Below are positions 35,037 through 43,561 of a DNA stretch of 64,000 nucleotides, piece after piece; positions within the stretch are counted from its first letter, which is position 1; every line of letters begins with the position of its first letter. Source of the DNA: Brachybacterium timonense (lineage in GTDB: Bacteria > Actinomycetota > Actinomycetes > Actinomycetales > Dermabacteraceae). The stretch is from assembly GCF_900258505.1 (NCBI RefSeq), contig NZ_LT984895.1, positions 1,946,928-2,010,927 of the forward strand. The letters are read 5' to 3'. Both the position numbers and the translations under genes were made by a program. The notes beneath the pieces were generated by a model that saw only the letters and a program-made list of their open reading frames with translations, was not told where the DNA came from and made no database searches.

Positions 35037-36313
35037 CCCCGATCGACCGCACCCCGCACGATGTCGTCCTGCGTCGAGGACGCACCCGCGTGCAGAACCT
35101 CGTCGAGGCGGTACTCGCCGGCGGTGAGTCCGAGGACATGCTCGACCTGGTGCTCGGCACAGCCCGCTCCGACCTGCGCGGCTGCACATCACTGCTCATC
35201 CTGCCCCTGCAGCGCGATCGCTGGTACCACGAGATGGTGACCGGCCGCTATGCACCAGAACTGCTCGGCGACGAGGTGCCGTCCGATTCGCCGCTGGGGC
35301 ACGCTCTCACAGCCGCGGATCCCGACGCGATCGAACGGACCGCGCAGCTGCCGATATCCGGCAGCTTCGGCCCCGCTCTGCCGGCGCTCATGGCAACGGT
35401 GGACGCCGCGGATGCCGGGTACGGCGTTCTCGCCGTGCTGCGCCCTCACCCCTCGCCCGACGAGGATGCTCCCGACGGCTCTCATCCGACCGGCGCGGAT
35501 CGCGATGCCGCCAGCCCGCACGGCACGGACCCCACCGCGACACACGACGATGTTCCGCTCGGTGGTATCAGCACCGCGCCCTTCGATGCGGCCGATCGTG
35601 AACGGCTGGATGCCCTGGCGGCTCTCGTCGAGCTCACACTGCGTCTGCCCGCGCTGCAGCAGCCTTCGCAGCTTGAGGATGAGCGCTCCCGTATCGCGCG
35701 TGACCTGCATGACCTGGCCATCCAGGAGCTGTTCGCCGTTGGCATGGAGCTGGAGACCCTCCGCGACTCCCTCACCCGGGAGGATGACGCACCCTCCGAA
35801 GCAGCGGTGCGCGCCTCGGTGTCGTCCTCGATCACCGGGGTGGAGAACGCGGTCGCTCAGATCCGAGAGATCGTGCAGTCGCTGCGCCGCGAACGTTCCG
35901 AGGCCACGCTCACCGAGCGGCTGCGTCACGAAGTGGGGATCGCCACCGCGGGTCTGGGTTTCGTGCCGACACTTCGCCTGCCCGCCCGTGCCGCTGATCT
36001 CGACCTCGAGGTGCCGCCCGAGATCGCCGAGGATGTGGTGGCCGTGGTGCGCGAATGCCTCGCAAATGCGGCCCGCCATGCTCACGCGACGGCCGTGGCC
36101 TGCACTGTTGCGCTCATCACCGAGGGTGTGGACCGTGTGTTGCAGGTGAACGTGTCCGATAACGGTCGCGGCATTGACCCGTCGGTCTCACGCCGCAGCG
36201 GCCTAGCCAATATGTCCAGTCGGGCGCGGCGTCACAACGGCTGGGTTGATGCGTTCAACCTCGAGCCCGGCACCATGATCGCGTGGCGAGTGACGCTGCC
36301 GCCCGAGGAATAA
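35033..36313 (+). CDS. NarL-type sensor histidine kinase coupled to the cyd operon
   Basis: 426 residues, no membrane helices, so it is cytoplasmic. A GAF-like sensor region covers about residues 15-205, interrupted by an Asp/Pro/His-rich insert at about 140-185. HisKA_3 dimerisation follows with phospho-acceptor His226 (RIARDLHDLAIQ), and a HATPase domain has ECLANAARHA and DNGRGIDP. This is the DevS/NarX-like HPK7 class. ATGA coupling to cydC suggests it senses redox, oxygen or respiratory state, though no haem ligand or cysteine pair can be assigned. Its likely partner is the convergent regulator at 36378-37001. Confidence 0.9.
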   Translation: MTPIDRTPHDVVLRRGRTRVQNLVEAVLAGGESEDMLDLVLGTARSDLRGCTSLLILPLQRDRWYHEMVTGRYAPELLGDEVPSDSPLGHALTAADPDAIERTAQLPISGSFGPALPALMATVDAADAGYGVLAVLRPHPSPDEDAPDGSHPTGADRDAASPHGTDPTATHDDVPLGGISTAPFDAADRERLDALAALVELTLRLPALQQPSQLEDERSRIARDLHDLAIQELFAVGMELETLRDSLTREDDAPSEAAVRASVSSSITGVENAVAQIREIVQSLRRERSEATLTERLRHEVGIATAGLGFVPTLRLPARAADLDLEVPPEIAEDVVAVVRECLANAARHAHATAVACTVALITEGVDRVLQVNVSDNGRGIDPSVSRRSGLANMSSRARRHNGWVDAFNLEPGTMIAWRVTLPPEE

Positions 36314-36377
36314 TCTCGGCCCGATGCCTGGCAGCGCCCGAGTCGTGAGTGTGTCCCGGCGCAGGCAGGAGCCGTGA

Positions 36378-37001
36378 TCACTTCCAGGAGGCGCGACGGC
36401 GAGCCGCGACCATGGCGGCAACCTGTGTGCGACGCTGCATGCCCAGCGTCTGCAGGATCACGGTGACACGGTTCTTCACAGTCTTCTCCGCGATGCCGAG
36501 GCGTTCAGCGATCTCGCGGTTGGAGTGGCCGTCACCGATGAGCTCCACGATGCGCTGATCGGAATCAGACAGCTGCGGCTCATCGTCGACCCGATCACTC
36601 GGCCACACGCTGCCGCCCTCGTGCACGGTGGTGATCGCCTCGATGATTTCGCGGGAACGGGCCGATTTCAGCAGCAGACCGGAGGCACCGGCACTGCGGG
36701 ACTCCCGCACGGCAGCGTCGTCATCAAAGCTAGTGAGCACGATCATGGTCTGCTCAGCATCCAGGCTGCGGGCATGCTTCATCACGTCGATGCCGGTGCC
36801 ATCGGGCAGCTGCAGGTCGACGACCAGCACATCGGGGCGGATCGCCGGTAGACGCCGGTTCGCCTCCGCGACACTGCTTGCCTCCCCCGCAACCTGCAGG
36901 TTTCCGGATGCGTCGATCGTCGTGACGATGCCGCGGCGAACCACCTCATGGTCGTCGACCAGCATCACCCGGATGGGGGCGGGCGCATTCGTCGCAGTCA
37001 C
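36378..37001 (-). CDS. NarL/FixJ-type response regulator
   Basis: 207 residues from GTG 37001, with AAGGAG five bases upstream. The receiver has acidic pocket residues in LVDDHE, phospho-acceptor Asp62 (LVVDLQLPDG) and a Thr/Ser at VLTSFDDD. A LuxR-type helix-turn-helix covers about residues 145-195 (LSDSDQRIVELIGDGHSNREIAERLG). It faces the kinase gene with 64 bases between the stops. Both belong to the DevRS/NarLX class, so they are probably cognate. The cyd promoter is an obvious candidate target; that is inference. Confidence 0.9.
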   Translation of the reverse strand: MTATNAPAPIRVMLVDDHEVVRRGIVTTIDASGNLQVAGEASSVAEANRRLPAIRPDVLVVDLQLPDGTGIDVMKHARSLDAEQTMIVLTSFDDDAAVRESRSAGASGLLLKSARSREIIEAITTVHEGGSVWPSDRVDDEPQLSDSDQRIVELIGDGHSNREIAERLGIAEKTVKNRVTVILQTLGMQRRTQVAAMVAARRRASWK

Positions 37002-37213
37002 TGGGTCTCCTTGGGGCCGGATCGGTGGTGTGTGCAGTGCGGGCATCGACTGGGCGACCGGTTCGTCCCGGAACGTCCCTGACGCGGTGCGCGCTGGATC
37101 AACCTACCGCACAAGGGACTTTCGGCCAGCTCAGGCATGGCCGTGCCCGACGCGCAAACAGCGCACCGGCGCCACGTGCTGGAACTCGAACCGCCTCGGC
37201 GAGACGGGACCGT

Positions 37214-38176
37214 TCAACGGTGGCGCTGGCAGCGCGGGCACCGGAAACTCGAACGATTCTGGAAGGGCTCACGGATAATCAGGGTGCCGCAGCGAGGGCA
37301 CGGCTCCCCCTCTTTCCCGTAGGCGTTCAAGGATCGCGCGAAGTAGCCGCTGCGGCCGTCCACGTTGACGTACAGCGCATCAAAGCTCGTGCCGCCGGCC
37401 TGAAGCGCCTCGTGCATGACCAGGCTGCATGACTCGAGCAGGTCCGCGAGCCGCTGCGCGGAGATGCGAGCGGCCGGGGCGTCATATCGCACGGCGGCGC
37501 GCCACAGGCCTTCGTCGGCGTAGATGTTGCCGATCCCGCTGATGATCCCCTGATGCAGCAGCAGTGACTTGATCGGCGCACGACGGCTGCGCAGGATACG
37601 GACCACCGACGCGCGGTCCAGGTGCTCATCGAGCAGGTCACGGGCGATGCCTCGGGCGTCATGGGGCAGAAGCTCATCGGGGCTGCCCCAGGCGGAGGTC
37701 AGACCGTCGACCGTGGGCACCAGGTCACTCGTCCATAAGCCCCCGAAGAGGCGCTGGTCCACGAAGTCCACGCGGGTGCTGACATCCAGGTGCAGCGTGA
37801 TGCGGCGATGCCGCAGCGGGTCAGGGTGCGGCCCTTCCGAGGTAGGGATGGAGGGCACGAAATCACCCTGAGGCGCCTCTGGCGGGATCACCTCCGCGCC
37901 CCGTACTCGGAGCTGGCCGCTCATACCCAGGTGGGTGACGAGGGCTTCGCCGATCTCCTCACCGCGATCATCCGCAAGGCGCCACCACAGGAACTTGCCG
38001 CGCCGAGCGAGTGCACTGATCCGCGCCCCGACCATCACGGCGCGCAGGCGGTCGATACCGCCACTCTGGCGCCGCAGACTGCGGTGATCGACAACGTCGA
38101 CGTCGGTGACAGTACGGCCAAGCACATGCGGCGCCAGGCCGCGCCGTACCACCTCGACCTCGGGCAGCTCCGGCAT
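37214..38176 (-). CDS. mutM: Formamidopyrimidine-DNA glycosylase
   Basis: 320 residues beginning MPELPEVE, so the catalytic Pro2 and Glu3 are intact. The helix-two-turn-helix region contains GIGNIYADE, and the C-terminal zinc finger has C293, C296, C313 and C316. Slightly longer than typical Fpg because of an insertion near residues 95-115 (acidic and proline-rich). Removes oxidised purines such as 8-oxoguanine. Starts two bases after the rnc stop. Confidence 0.96.
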   Translation of the reverse strand: MPELPEVEVVRRGLAPHVLGRTVTDVDVVDHRSLRRQSGGIDRLRAVMVGARISALARRGKFLWWRLADDRGEEIGEALVTHLGMSGQLRVRGAEVIPPEAPQGDFVPSIPTSEGPHPDPLRHRRITLHLDVSTRVDFVDQRLFGGLWTSDLVPTVDGLTSAWGSPDELLPHDARGIARDLLDEHLDRASVVRILRSRRAPIKSLLLHQGIISGIGNIYADEGLWRAAVRYDAPAARISAQRLADLLESCSLVMHEALQAGGTSFDALYVNVDGRSGYFARSLNAYGKEGEPCPRCGTLIIREPFQNRSSFRCPRCQRHR

Positions 38177-38178
38177 GC

Positions 38179-38931
38179 TCAGCCCCGCGGGAACAACGGC
38201 TCGCCACGCTCGGCGAGGACAGCACGCACCGCGTGCTGGGCAGCGGCCAGCTCAGCATCCTTCTTGGACTGTCCTTCACCGCGGCCGGTGACGACGCCCT
38301 CAACCGTGACGGTGGCCGCGAAGGAGCGTTCATGCTCGGGGCCGACGCCTTCCACGCTGTACACGGGAACCGTGCCGGTCTGGGCGGCGATCTCCTGCAG
38401 CCGGGTCTTGAAGTCGTATCCGGCTTCGAGGAACTCGTCTGAGGCCAGCAGCGGTCGCAGCAGGTCGAGGACGAACCGCCGCGAGACGTTCTGGCCGCAG
38501 GCCAGGTGCACGGCACCGATCAGGGCCTCGGTGGTGTCGGCGAGGATCGATGGCTTCGCGCGGCCGCCGGAGAGATCCTCGCCGCGCCCGAGCTTCACAT
38601 AGGCGCCCAGGTCCATGCGGCGGGCGATCACAGCGAGTGCCCGCATGTTCACGGTGGCGGCGCGGCGGCGCGCCAGGTCGCCTTCCGGCAGGCTCGGATA
38701 GGAGGCGTACAGCTCCTCGGTGACGGCCAGCTGCAGCACGGCATCACCCAGGAACTCCAGCCGCTCGTTGTGGGTGGTGAGCTCATGCTCGTAGGCGAAG
38801 GACCGGTGCACGAGGGCGAGGTCCAAAAGGCCGCTCTCGGTGAGGTCCTGCGCCTGTCCGGCATCAAGCGGAAGGGCTTCGAGCAGCCCGGCGGGATCGG
38901 CGGCTGCCGTGGATCGGCGTGATCGCGCCAT
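38179..38931 (-). CDS. rnc: Ribonuclease III
   Basis: 250 residues. Catalytic domain at about 15-160 with the signature NERLEFLGDAVL and the second acidic site in DTTEALIGAVHL. A double-stranded RNA-binding domain occupies about 175-245 (DFKTRLQEIAAQ, GRGEGQSKKDAELAAAQ). Processes rRNA and other duplex RNA. Its ATG overlaps the yceD stop by one base (TGATG). The L32 gene rpmF, normally between yceD and rnc, is absent here. Confidence 0.97.
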   Translation of the reverse strand: MARSRRSTAAADPAGLLEALPLDAGQAQDLTESGLLDLALVHRSFAYEHELTTHNERLEFLGDAVLQLAVTEELYASYPSLPEGDLARRRAATVNMRALAVIARRMDLGAYVKLGRGEDLSGGRAKPSILADTTEALIGAVHLACGQNVSRRFVLDLLRPLLASDEFLEAGYDFKTRLQEIAAQTGTVPVYSVEGVGPEHERSFAATVTVEGVVTGRGEGQSKKDAELAAAQHAVRAVLAERGEPLFPRG

Positions 38932-39575
38932 CAGCGTTCGACCTCGGGCTCGGCGGTGGCGTCGGCCGTTGCTTCCGTCTCCGGCCCGTCGGTGGTGCCG
39001 GGCTCGGAGAACAAGCCCTGCAGGGCGGCCCAGCGGTCGTCGATCACGACGTGTTCGTGGTCCGGGTCATCCTCCATGCGCATGCCGCACTGCGGGCACA
39101 GGCCGGGGCAGTCCTCACGGCACAGTGGCCGCTCGTCGGCCTCGATGGCGAGCGTGTCACGGACCAGCGGGGTGAGGTCCACCTGGTCATCCTCCAGCAG
39201 CACCGCGTCCTGTTCCTCACCACGGCGCACCTTGTTCGGGTACAGGAACAGTTCGTCGAAGCGCGCCTGGATCACCTGCTCAACGGGATCCAGGCACCGC
39301 GAGCACTCCCCGACGAGGTCGGCGTCCACGGTGCCGTGCACATAGATCCCCTCGACCACGGATTCCAGGTCGACGGTCACGTCAGCCTGGTCGCCGGACG
39401 CAAGCTGCATGGCGGGCCCGTGCGGATCCGGTGCACCCGCCTGCACGGCGCTCTCCACGCGGCGGTGACTGCCGGGGCGGCCGGCGAGGTCGGCCACATC
39501 GATGCTCAGATCCCAGGTACCGGCGTTGTCACCGGCGTTCGGCGTGCTGGTGGTCTGCGGAGGCTGCTGTGTCAT
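38931..39575 (-). CDS. yceD: YceD/DUF177 family protein
   Basis: 214 residues from ATG 39575 with AGGAGAGG upstream. DUF177 core at about residues 65-190: GECSRCLDPVE and the CREDCPGLCPQCG cysteine cluster are the hallmark. The acidic Glu/Thr/Ala tail is variable. YceD is associated with 23S rRNA metabolism in other bacteria. It overlaps coaD upstream (ATGA) and rnc downstream. Confidence 0.93.
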   Translation of the reverse strand: MTQQPPQTTSTPNAGDNAGTWDLSIDVADLAGRPGSHRRVESAVQAGAPDPHGPAMQLASGDQADVTVDLESVVEGIYVHGTVDADLVGECSRCLDPVEQVIQARFDELFLYPNKVRRGEEQDAVLLEDDQVDLTPLVRDTLAIEADERPLCREDCPGLCPQCGMRMEDDPDHEHVVIDDRWAALQGLFSEPGTTDGPETEATADATAEPEVER

Positions 39576-40078
39576 GAGGCGTCCTCTCCTGTGGGGCGGG
39601 GGCACGGGCCGAGTGCGTGTGCGGAGGCCGGGGGCAGCATGTCCGCAACATCGCCGCCCAGGGCATGGACTTCGCGCACCAGGCTCGAGGAGATGTGTGC
39701 GTACTGGGCGGAGGTGAGCAAGAACAGTGTGTCGACTTCGGCCAGATGGTCGTTCATACGCGCCATCGGCTCTTCGTAGGCGAGGTCGAGCTGGCTGCGC
39801 AGGCCGCGCACGACGGTCTGGGCGCCGACCTCACGGCAGAAGTCGACCAGCAGACCGCTGGGCAGCGCGCGGGCGGACGCCTGCGCGGTGAGCCCCTCGG
39901 CGGCGAGGGTCTGTTCGATCACGTCGAGACGCTGCGTCACTGTGAGCGCTCCGCGTTTGGAGGGGTTGTGGGAGACCGCCACGATCACGTGGTCAGCGAT
40001 CCGGGCGGCGCGCCGCACAAGATCCAGATGCCCGAGGGTGAACGGGTCGAAGGAGCCTGGCAGGACGACGGTGCGCAT
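39572..40078 (-). CDS. coaD: Pantetheine-phosphate adenylyltransferase
   Basis: 168 residues from ATG 40078; a GTG nine bases earlier is possible. Nucleotidyltransferase motif GSFDPFTLGH (residues 8-17), VRGLRSQLD and the ISSSLVRE substrate loop are present. Makes dephospho-CoA from phosphopantetheine and ATP. Lies 38 bases after rsmD, its usual neighbour. Confidence 0.97.
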   Translation of the reverse strand: MRTVVLPGSFDPFTLGHLDLVRRAARIADHVIVAVSHNPSKRGALTVTQRLDVIEQTLAAEGLTAQASARALPSGLLVDFCREVGAQTVVRGLRSQLDLAYEEPMARMNDHLAEVDTLFLLTSAQYAHISSSLVREVHALGGDVADMLPPASAHALGPCPRPTGEDAS

Positions 40079-40116
40079 GCACACCACTGTAGTGGCGGTG
40101 CGCCGGCCGCGGCCGG

Positions 40117-40695
40117 TCAGAGCGATCCGGGGTGATCCACGCCGCCGTACTGGATGACGGTCTCCCCGTAGCTCTTCACGCCGTCGTCGAGGAAGCCGTC
40201 AGGCCACGTCACCGGAACCGAGCGGCTGGAACGTTCGACGACGATCACCGCGTCGGGGTGGAGGGCCGAGGCAAGGCTCCTCAGCAGCGCTTCAAGCGCA
40301 GCGGTGGCGTAGTCGTAGGGCGGGTCGAGGAACACGAGGGAGTATGAGGCCGACGGGTCACGGTCAAGCTCCTGGGCGACCTGCTCGGCGCGCGCGGTGC
40401 GTACCTCGGCGCGGTCTGTGAGGGCGAGTTCTCGCAGCGACCGCTGGAGCTGACGGGCCGACCCGCTATGGGCCTCGCTGAACAGGGCGCGTTCCGCGCC
40501 GCGGGAGAGCGCCTCGATCCCGAGGGCGCCGGTGCCGGCGAACAGGTCGAGCACGTGGGCACCGTCGATCGCGTCCCAGCCGTCCAGGCGGGAGAAGATT
40601 GCCTCGCGAACCCGGTCCGCTGTGGGTCGAGTGCCTTTGCCGACGCTGCCGGGAATGGTGCGTCCACCGAGACTGCCGGCGATAACACGGGGCAT
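40117..40695 (-). CDS. rsmD: 16S rRNA (guanine966-N2)-methyltransferase
   Basis: 192 residues from ATG 40695. The N-terminus MPRVIAGSLGGR is typical. SAM-binding motif VLDLFAGTGALGIEALSRGA and catalytic motif FLDPPYDY are present. Methylates the N2 of a guanine in 16S rRNA. The start lies one base beyond the recG stop, so the two are coupled. Confidence 0.95.
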   Translation of the reverse strand: MPRVIAGSLGGRTIPGSVGKGTRPTADRVREAIFSRLDGWDAIDGAHVLDLFAGTGALGIEALSRGAERALFSEAHSGSARQLQRSLRELALTDRAEVRTARAEQVAQELDRDPSASYSLVFLDPPYDYATAALEALLRSLASALHPDAVIVVERSSRSVPVTWPDGFLDDGVKSYGETVIQYGGVDHPGSL

Positions 40696-40696
40696 A

Positions 40697-42877
40697 TCAG
40701 CTCCTTTCGACCTGGGCATGCTCAACGGCCAGGAGCCGTTCCTCGACGGCCGCGGCGAGCATCGGATGGTTCTGGAGCTCGGGGTCCTCTGCGATGAGGT
40801 CGACGGCGTCCTCATGGGCGTGCTCGATCAGGTCGAGATCGGTGACCACGTCGAGGTAGCGCAGCGTGCGCGCAAGGCCGGACTGCTCATCACCGATGAG
40901 GTCGCCGGCCCCGCGATGCATGAGGTCCAGCTGGGCAAGCTCGAAACCGTCCTCCGTGCCCGCGATCGCCGTCAGGCGCTGCATGGCATCGGCGTCATGG
41001 GTGCGGGTCTGGAAGAACGCGATCCCGGGGTGCTCGGCGCGCCCCACGCGGCCGCGCAGCTGATGCAGCTGGGAGACACCGAACCGTTCTGCGTCCAACA
41101 CGATCATCACCGACGCATTCGGCACGTCCACGCCAACCTCGATCATGGTGGTGGCGACCAGCAGATCCAGTGTCCCGGCAGCCATCGCCGCCATCGTGTG
41201 CTGTTTCTCCTCCGTGGTGAGCCGGCTGTGGAGGACCCCGATCCGTACATCGGAGAACTGCGCCATAGCCTGCAGCTGTGCGGCGGTCTCCAGAACAGCG
41301 CGGGGCGGGGGTGCGGGCGTTGAGCCGTCCTTCGGCTCCTCGGGTTCGGATTCCTCGATATGGGGGCAGACCACGAACACCTGCCGGCCAGCATCGATCT
41401 CCTCCCTCGTGCGCGCCCACATGCGCTGCATCCACACCCCCTGGCTCTCATGCACGGCGAAGCTCGTGGTGCCTGCCCTGTGGCCGGGCCGGTCGCGCAG
41501 GGTCAGGACGTCCAGGTCGCCGACGGCGGTGAGCGCTGCGGTGCGCGGAATCGGGGTGGCGGTCATGACGATCACGTGCGGGCTCGTGCCCTGTGGGCCC
41601 TTCGCGCGCAAACGCCGACGGTGGTCCACGCCGAAGCGATGCTGCTCATCGATCACCACAAGCCCCAGGGACGCGAATTCGACGGCGTCTGTGAGCAGCG
41701 CATGCGTGCCGATCACGAGGCCCGCCTCGCCGGAGGTGACATCCAGCAGGGTCTGCCGCTTGTCACCGGTGCGCTGGGAGCCAGTCAGCAGACGCACGCG
41801 GGTCGCGTGCTCGTGGGCGTCCAGGTGCCCGGCCTGGGCGAGGTCACCCAGCAGCGACATGATCGTGCGATGATGCTGTTCGGCGAGCACCTCGGTGGGC
41901 GCGAGCAGTGCCGCCTGGTGGCCGGAGTCCACTGCGCGGAGCATGGCTCGCAGCGCCACGAGGGTCTTGCCGGACCCCACGTCTCCCTGCAGCAGGACGC
42001 TCGAGGGATGGCCCAGCCCGATGCGTTCAGCGGTCTGCGCACCCACGTCCCGCTGCCCAGCGGTGAGTGTGAAGGGCAGACGCTCATCGAGCAGTGCCTG
42101 CAGTGGCCCGTCAGCCGTCAGCGCGGGGGCGGGGGTGAGCGCATCCTGCGCGCGGCGCTGAGCGAAGATCACCTGCAGGATGAGCGCTTCCTCCGCCGCG
42201 AAGGCGCGGCGGGCGCTGTCGGCGTCGGCGAGGGTGTGGGGCTCATGCAGCCGGCGTGCTGCCTCGGCGAGGGTGGGCAGGCTGCGTCGGCGGCGGATCT
42301 GCTCGGGCACGATGGGCGGCGCCATCGCCGCGTGCTCGACACCGATGCGGGTGGCGTCCCGCATCGTCTGCTGCTTGATGTTCTTCTTGAGCGGGTAGAC
42401 GGGGCCCGGGCGTGCAGCGCGTTCGCGAGCTTCGGGGGTGTCTTCGACCTGCTCGTACTCCGGGTGGGTGAGCTGCGGCGTGCCTTCGCGGATGCGCACG
42501 GTGCCGCGCACACGGATCGTGATGCCGGGGATGAGCCGCTCGCGGTGCCAGCGCACCATGTATTCCTTCGGCAGGAAGAACGTGAGGGTGAGCTGGTCCG
42601 TCTCGTCACGGACGACGGCCTCCAGGAGAAAACCGGATCGGCGTCGCATGGGCCGGTCTCGGACGGACTGGACCTGCACGAAGGCGGTCATCTCCTCACC
42701 GTCGGCGACCTCGTGGAGGGAGCGCAGCGGGGCTGGCGTGACGTAGCGCCGCGGTCGAAAACGCAGCAGGGCACCCAGATCGCGCACGGCGAAGGAGGCA
42801 AGGGCCCGCTTCTGCTTGGGCTCGAGCAGCTCATCGAGTGCCGGAAGACCGGAGGCGAGCGCGGGAGGACGCGGCAT
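40697..42877 (-). CDS. recG: ATP-dependent DNA helicase RecG
   Basis: 726 residues from ATG 42877, with GGAGAGG upstream; the longer frame lacks coding bias. A wedge/OB region covers about residues 50-160. The SF2 core has Walker A QGDVGSGKT (Lys304), motif II VIDEQHRFG, MTATPIPRT and the C-terminal TRG region with QLHQLRGRVGR. Remodels stalled forks and Holliday junctions. Some insertion (about residues 510-535, Pro/Glu-rich) lies between helicase lobes. Divergent from rpmB. Confidence 0.96.
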   Translation of the reverse strand: MPRPPALASGLPALDELLEPKQKRALASFAVRDLGALLRFRPRRYVTPAPLRSLHEVADGEEMTAFVQVQSVRDRPMRRRSGFLLEAVVRDETDQLTLTFFLPKEYMVRWHRERLIPGITIRVRGTVRIREGTPQLTHPEYEQVEDTPEARERAARPGPVYPLKKNIKQQTMRDATRIGVEHAAMAPPIVPEQIRRRRSLPTLAEAARRLHEPHTLADADSARRAFAAEEALILQVIFAQRRAQDALTPAPALTADGPLQALLDERLPFTLTAGQRDVGAQTAERIGLGHPSSVLLQGDVGSGKTLVALRAMLRAVDSGHQAALLAPTEVLAEQHHRTIMSLLGDLAQAGHLDAHEHATRVRLLTGSQRTGDKRQTLLDVTSGEAGLVIGTHALLTDAVEFASLGLVVIDEQHRFGVDHRRRLRAKGPQGTSPHVIVMTATPIPRTAALTAVGDLDVLTLRDRPGHRAGTTSFAVHESQGVWMQRMWARTREEIDAGRQVFVVCPHIEESEPEEPKDGSTPAPPPRAVLETAAQLQAMAQFSDVRIGVLHSRLTTEEKQHTMAAMAAGTLDLLVATTMIEVGVDVPNASVMIVLDAERFGVSQLHQLRGRVGRAEHPGIAFFQTRTHDADAMQRLTAIAGTEDGFELAQLDLMHRGAGDLIGDEQSGLARTLRYLDVVTDLDLIEHAHEDAVDLIAEDPELQNHPMLAAAVEERLLAVEHAQVERS

Positions 42878-43262
42878 CGTGGACCTCTCCTTCCGCTGAC
42901 GGTTCTCGACTATCGTGCCACCTGGGTCCGACATTCCAGAGCAGGCCGACGGCGCCGTGCTCGCGGACACTGTCCCGCAGGCTTCGCGACTCCGGGCAGA
43001 TGCGAATGCGAACATCGACGAGGCCCTGATACTCAGCGGATCCGTGCCTCGTGATGGACTGCACAGCCGTGGCCACTCCCCTGCTCTTCAATCGGTGCGC
43101 CCTTGTGGGATACACTGCCGGGGTTGCCCTCGCCCGCGGACTCACGTTCATCCGGGCTCAGGTCACCCGTTCGACGCCCCGCTGGATCCGCGCGGTCCGC
43201 GAGCCTGGCGAACGGAGCGGCCGCCGGGCACCCGCAACGATTTCTACCCTCAGGAGACGACC
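42878..43262. other. Divergent intergenic region between recG and rpmB
   Basis: About 385 bases without a supported gene. TACACT at 43111-43116 is a reasonable -10 for rpmB, with a weak -35-like TTCAAT about 18 bases upstream, giving a leader near 140 nt. The rpmB ribosome binding site AGGAG lies just before 43263. The recG promoter must be in the left half but no clear motif stands out. Confidence 0.45.
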
Positions 43263-43457
43263 GTGGCTTCCACGTGTGACATCTGCGCCAAGGGCCCGAG
43301 CTTCGGCAAGTCCGTGTCCCACTCGCACCGCCGCACCTCGCGCCGCTGGAACCCGAACATCCAGTCCGTGCGCGCCGTGATCAAGGGCACGAGCACCCGC
43401 CTCAACGTGTGCACCTCGTGCCTGAAGGCCGGCAAGGTCGAGAAGCTCGGCGCCTGA
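43263..43457 (+). CDS. rpmB: 50S ribosomal protein L28 (zinc-binding form)
   Basis: 64 residues from GTG 43263 with AGGAG seven bases upstream. Two CxxC pairs (C5/C8 in TCDICAKG, C50/C53 in VCTSC) mark the zinc-containing C+ type. The core SHSHRRTSRRWNPN is diagnostic. Actinobacteria often carry a second, cysteine-free paralogue induced by zinc limitation; none is seen in this window. Confidence 0.97.
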   Translation: MASTCDICAKGPSFGKSVSHSHRRTSRRWNPNIQSVRAVIKGTSTRLNVCTSCLKAGKVEKLGA

Positions 43458-43485
43458 GCTCAGCGGCGACGCCGCAGCACCCCAG

Positions 43486-43530
43486 CATCACGACGGCCCC
43501 GTCCCATGCGGACGGGGCCGTCGTGATGCG
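43486..43530. terminator. Long perfect hairpin between rpmB and the APH-like gene
   Basis: A perfect 20-bp stem (43486-43505 with 43511-43530) encloses a five-base CATGC loop. It lies 28 bases after the rpmB stop and 31 bases before the stop of the convergent gene. It probably ends transcription from both sides despite lacking long T-runs. Confidence 0.75.
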
Positions 43531-43561
43531 CAGCACCGCCCTTTCGGGCCCCACTCACCCA

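Noticed and set aside
38179-38931. Hidden rpmF within the rnc region
   Set aside because: No L32-like stretch (AVPKRK start and four cysteines) occurs in any frame between yceD and rnc.
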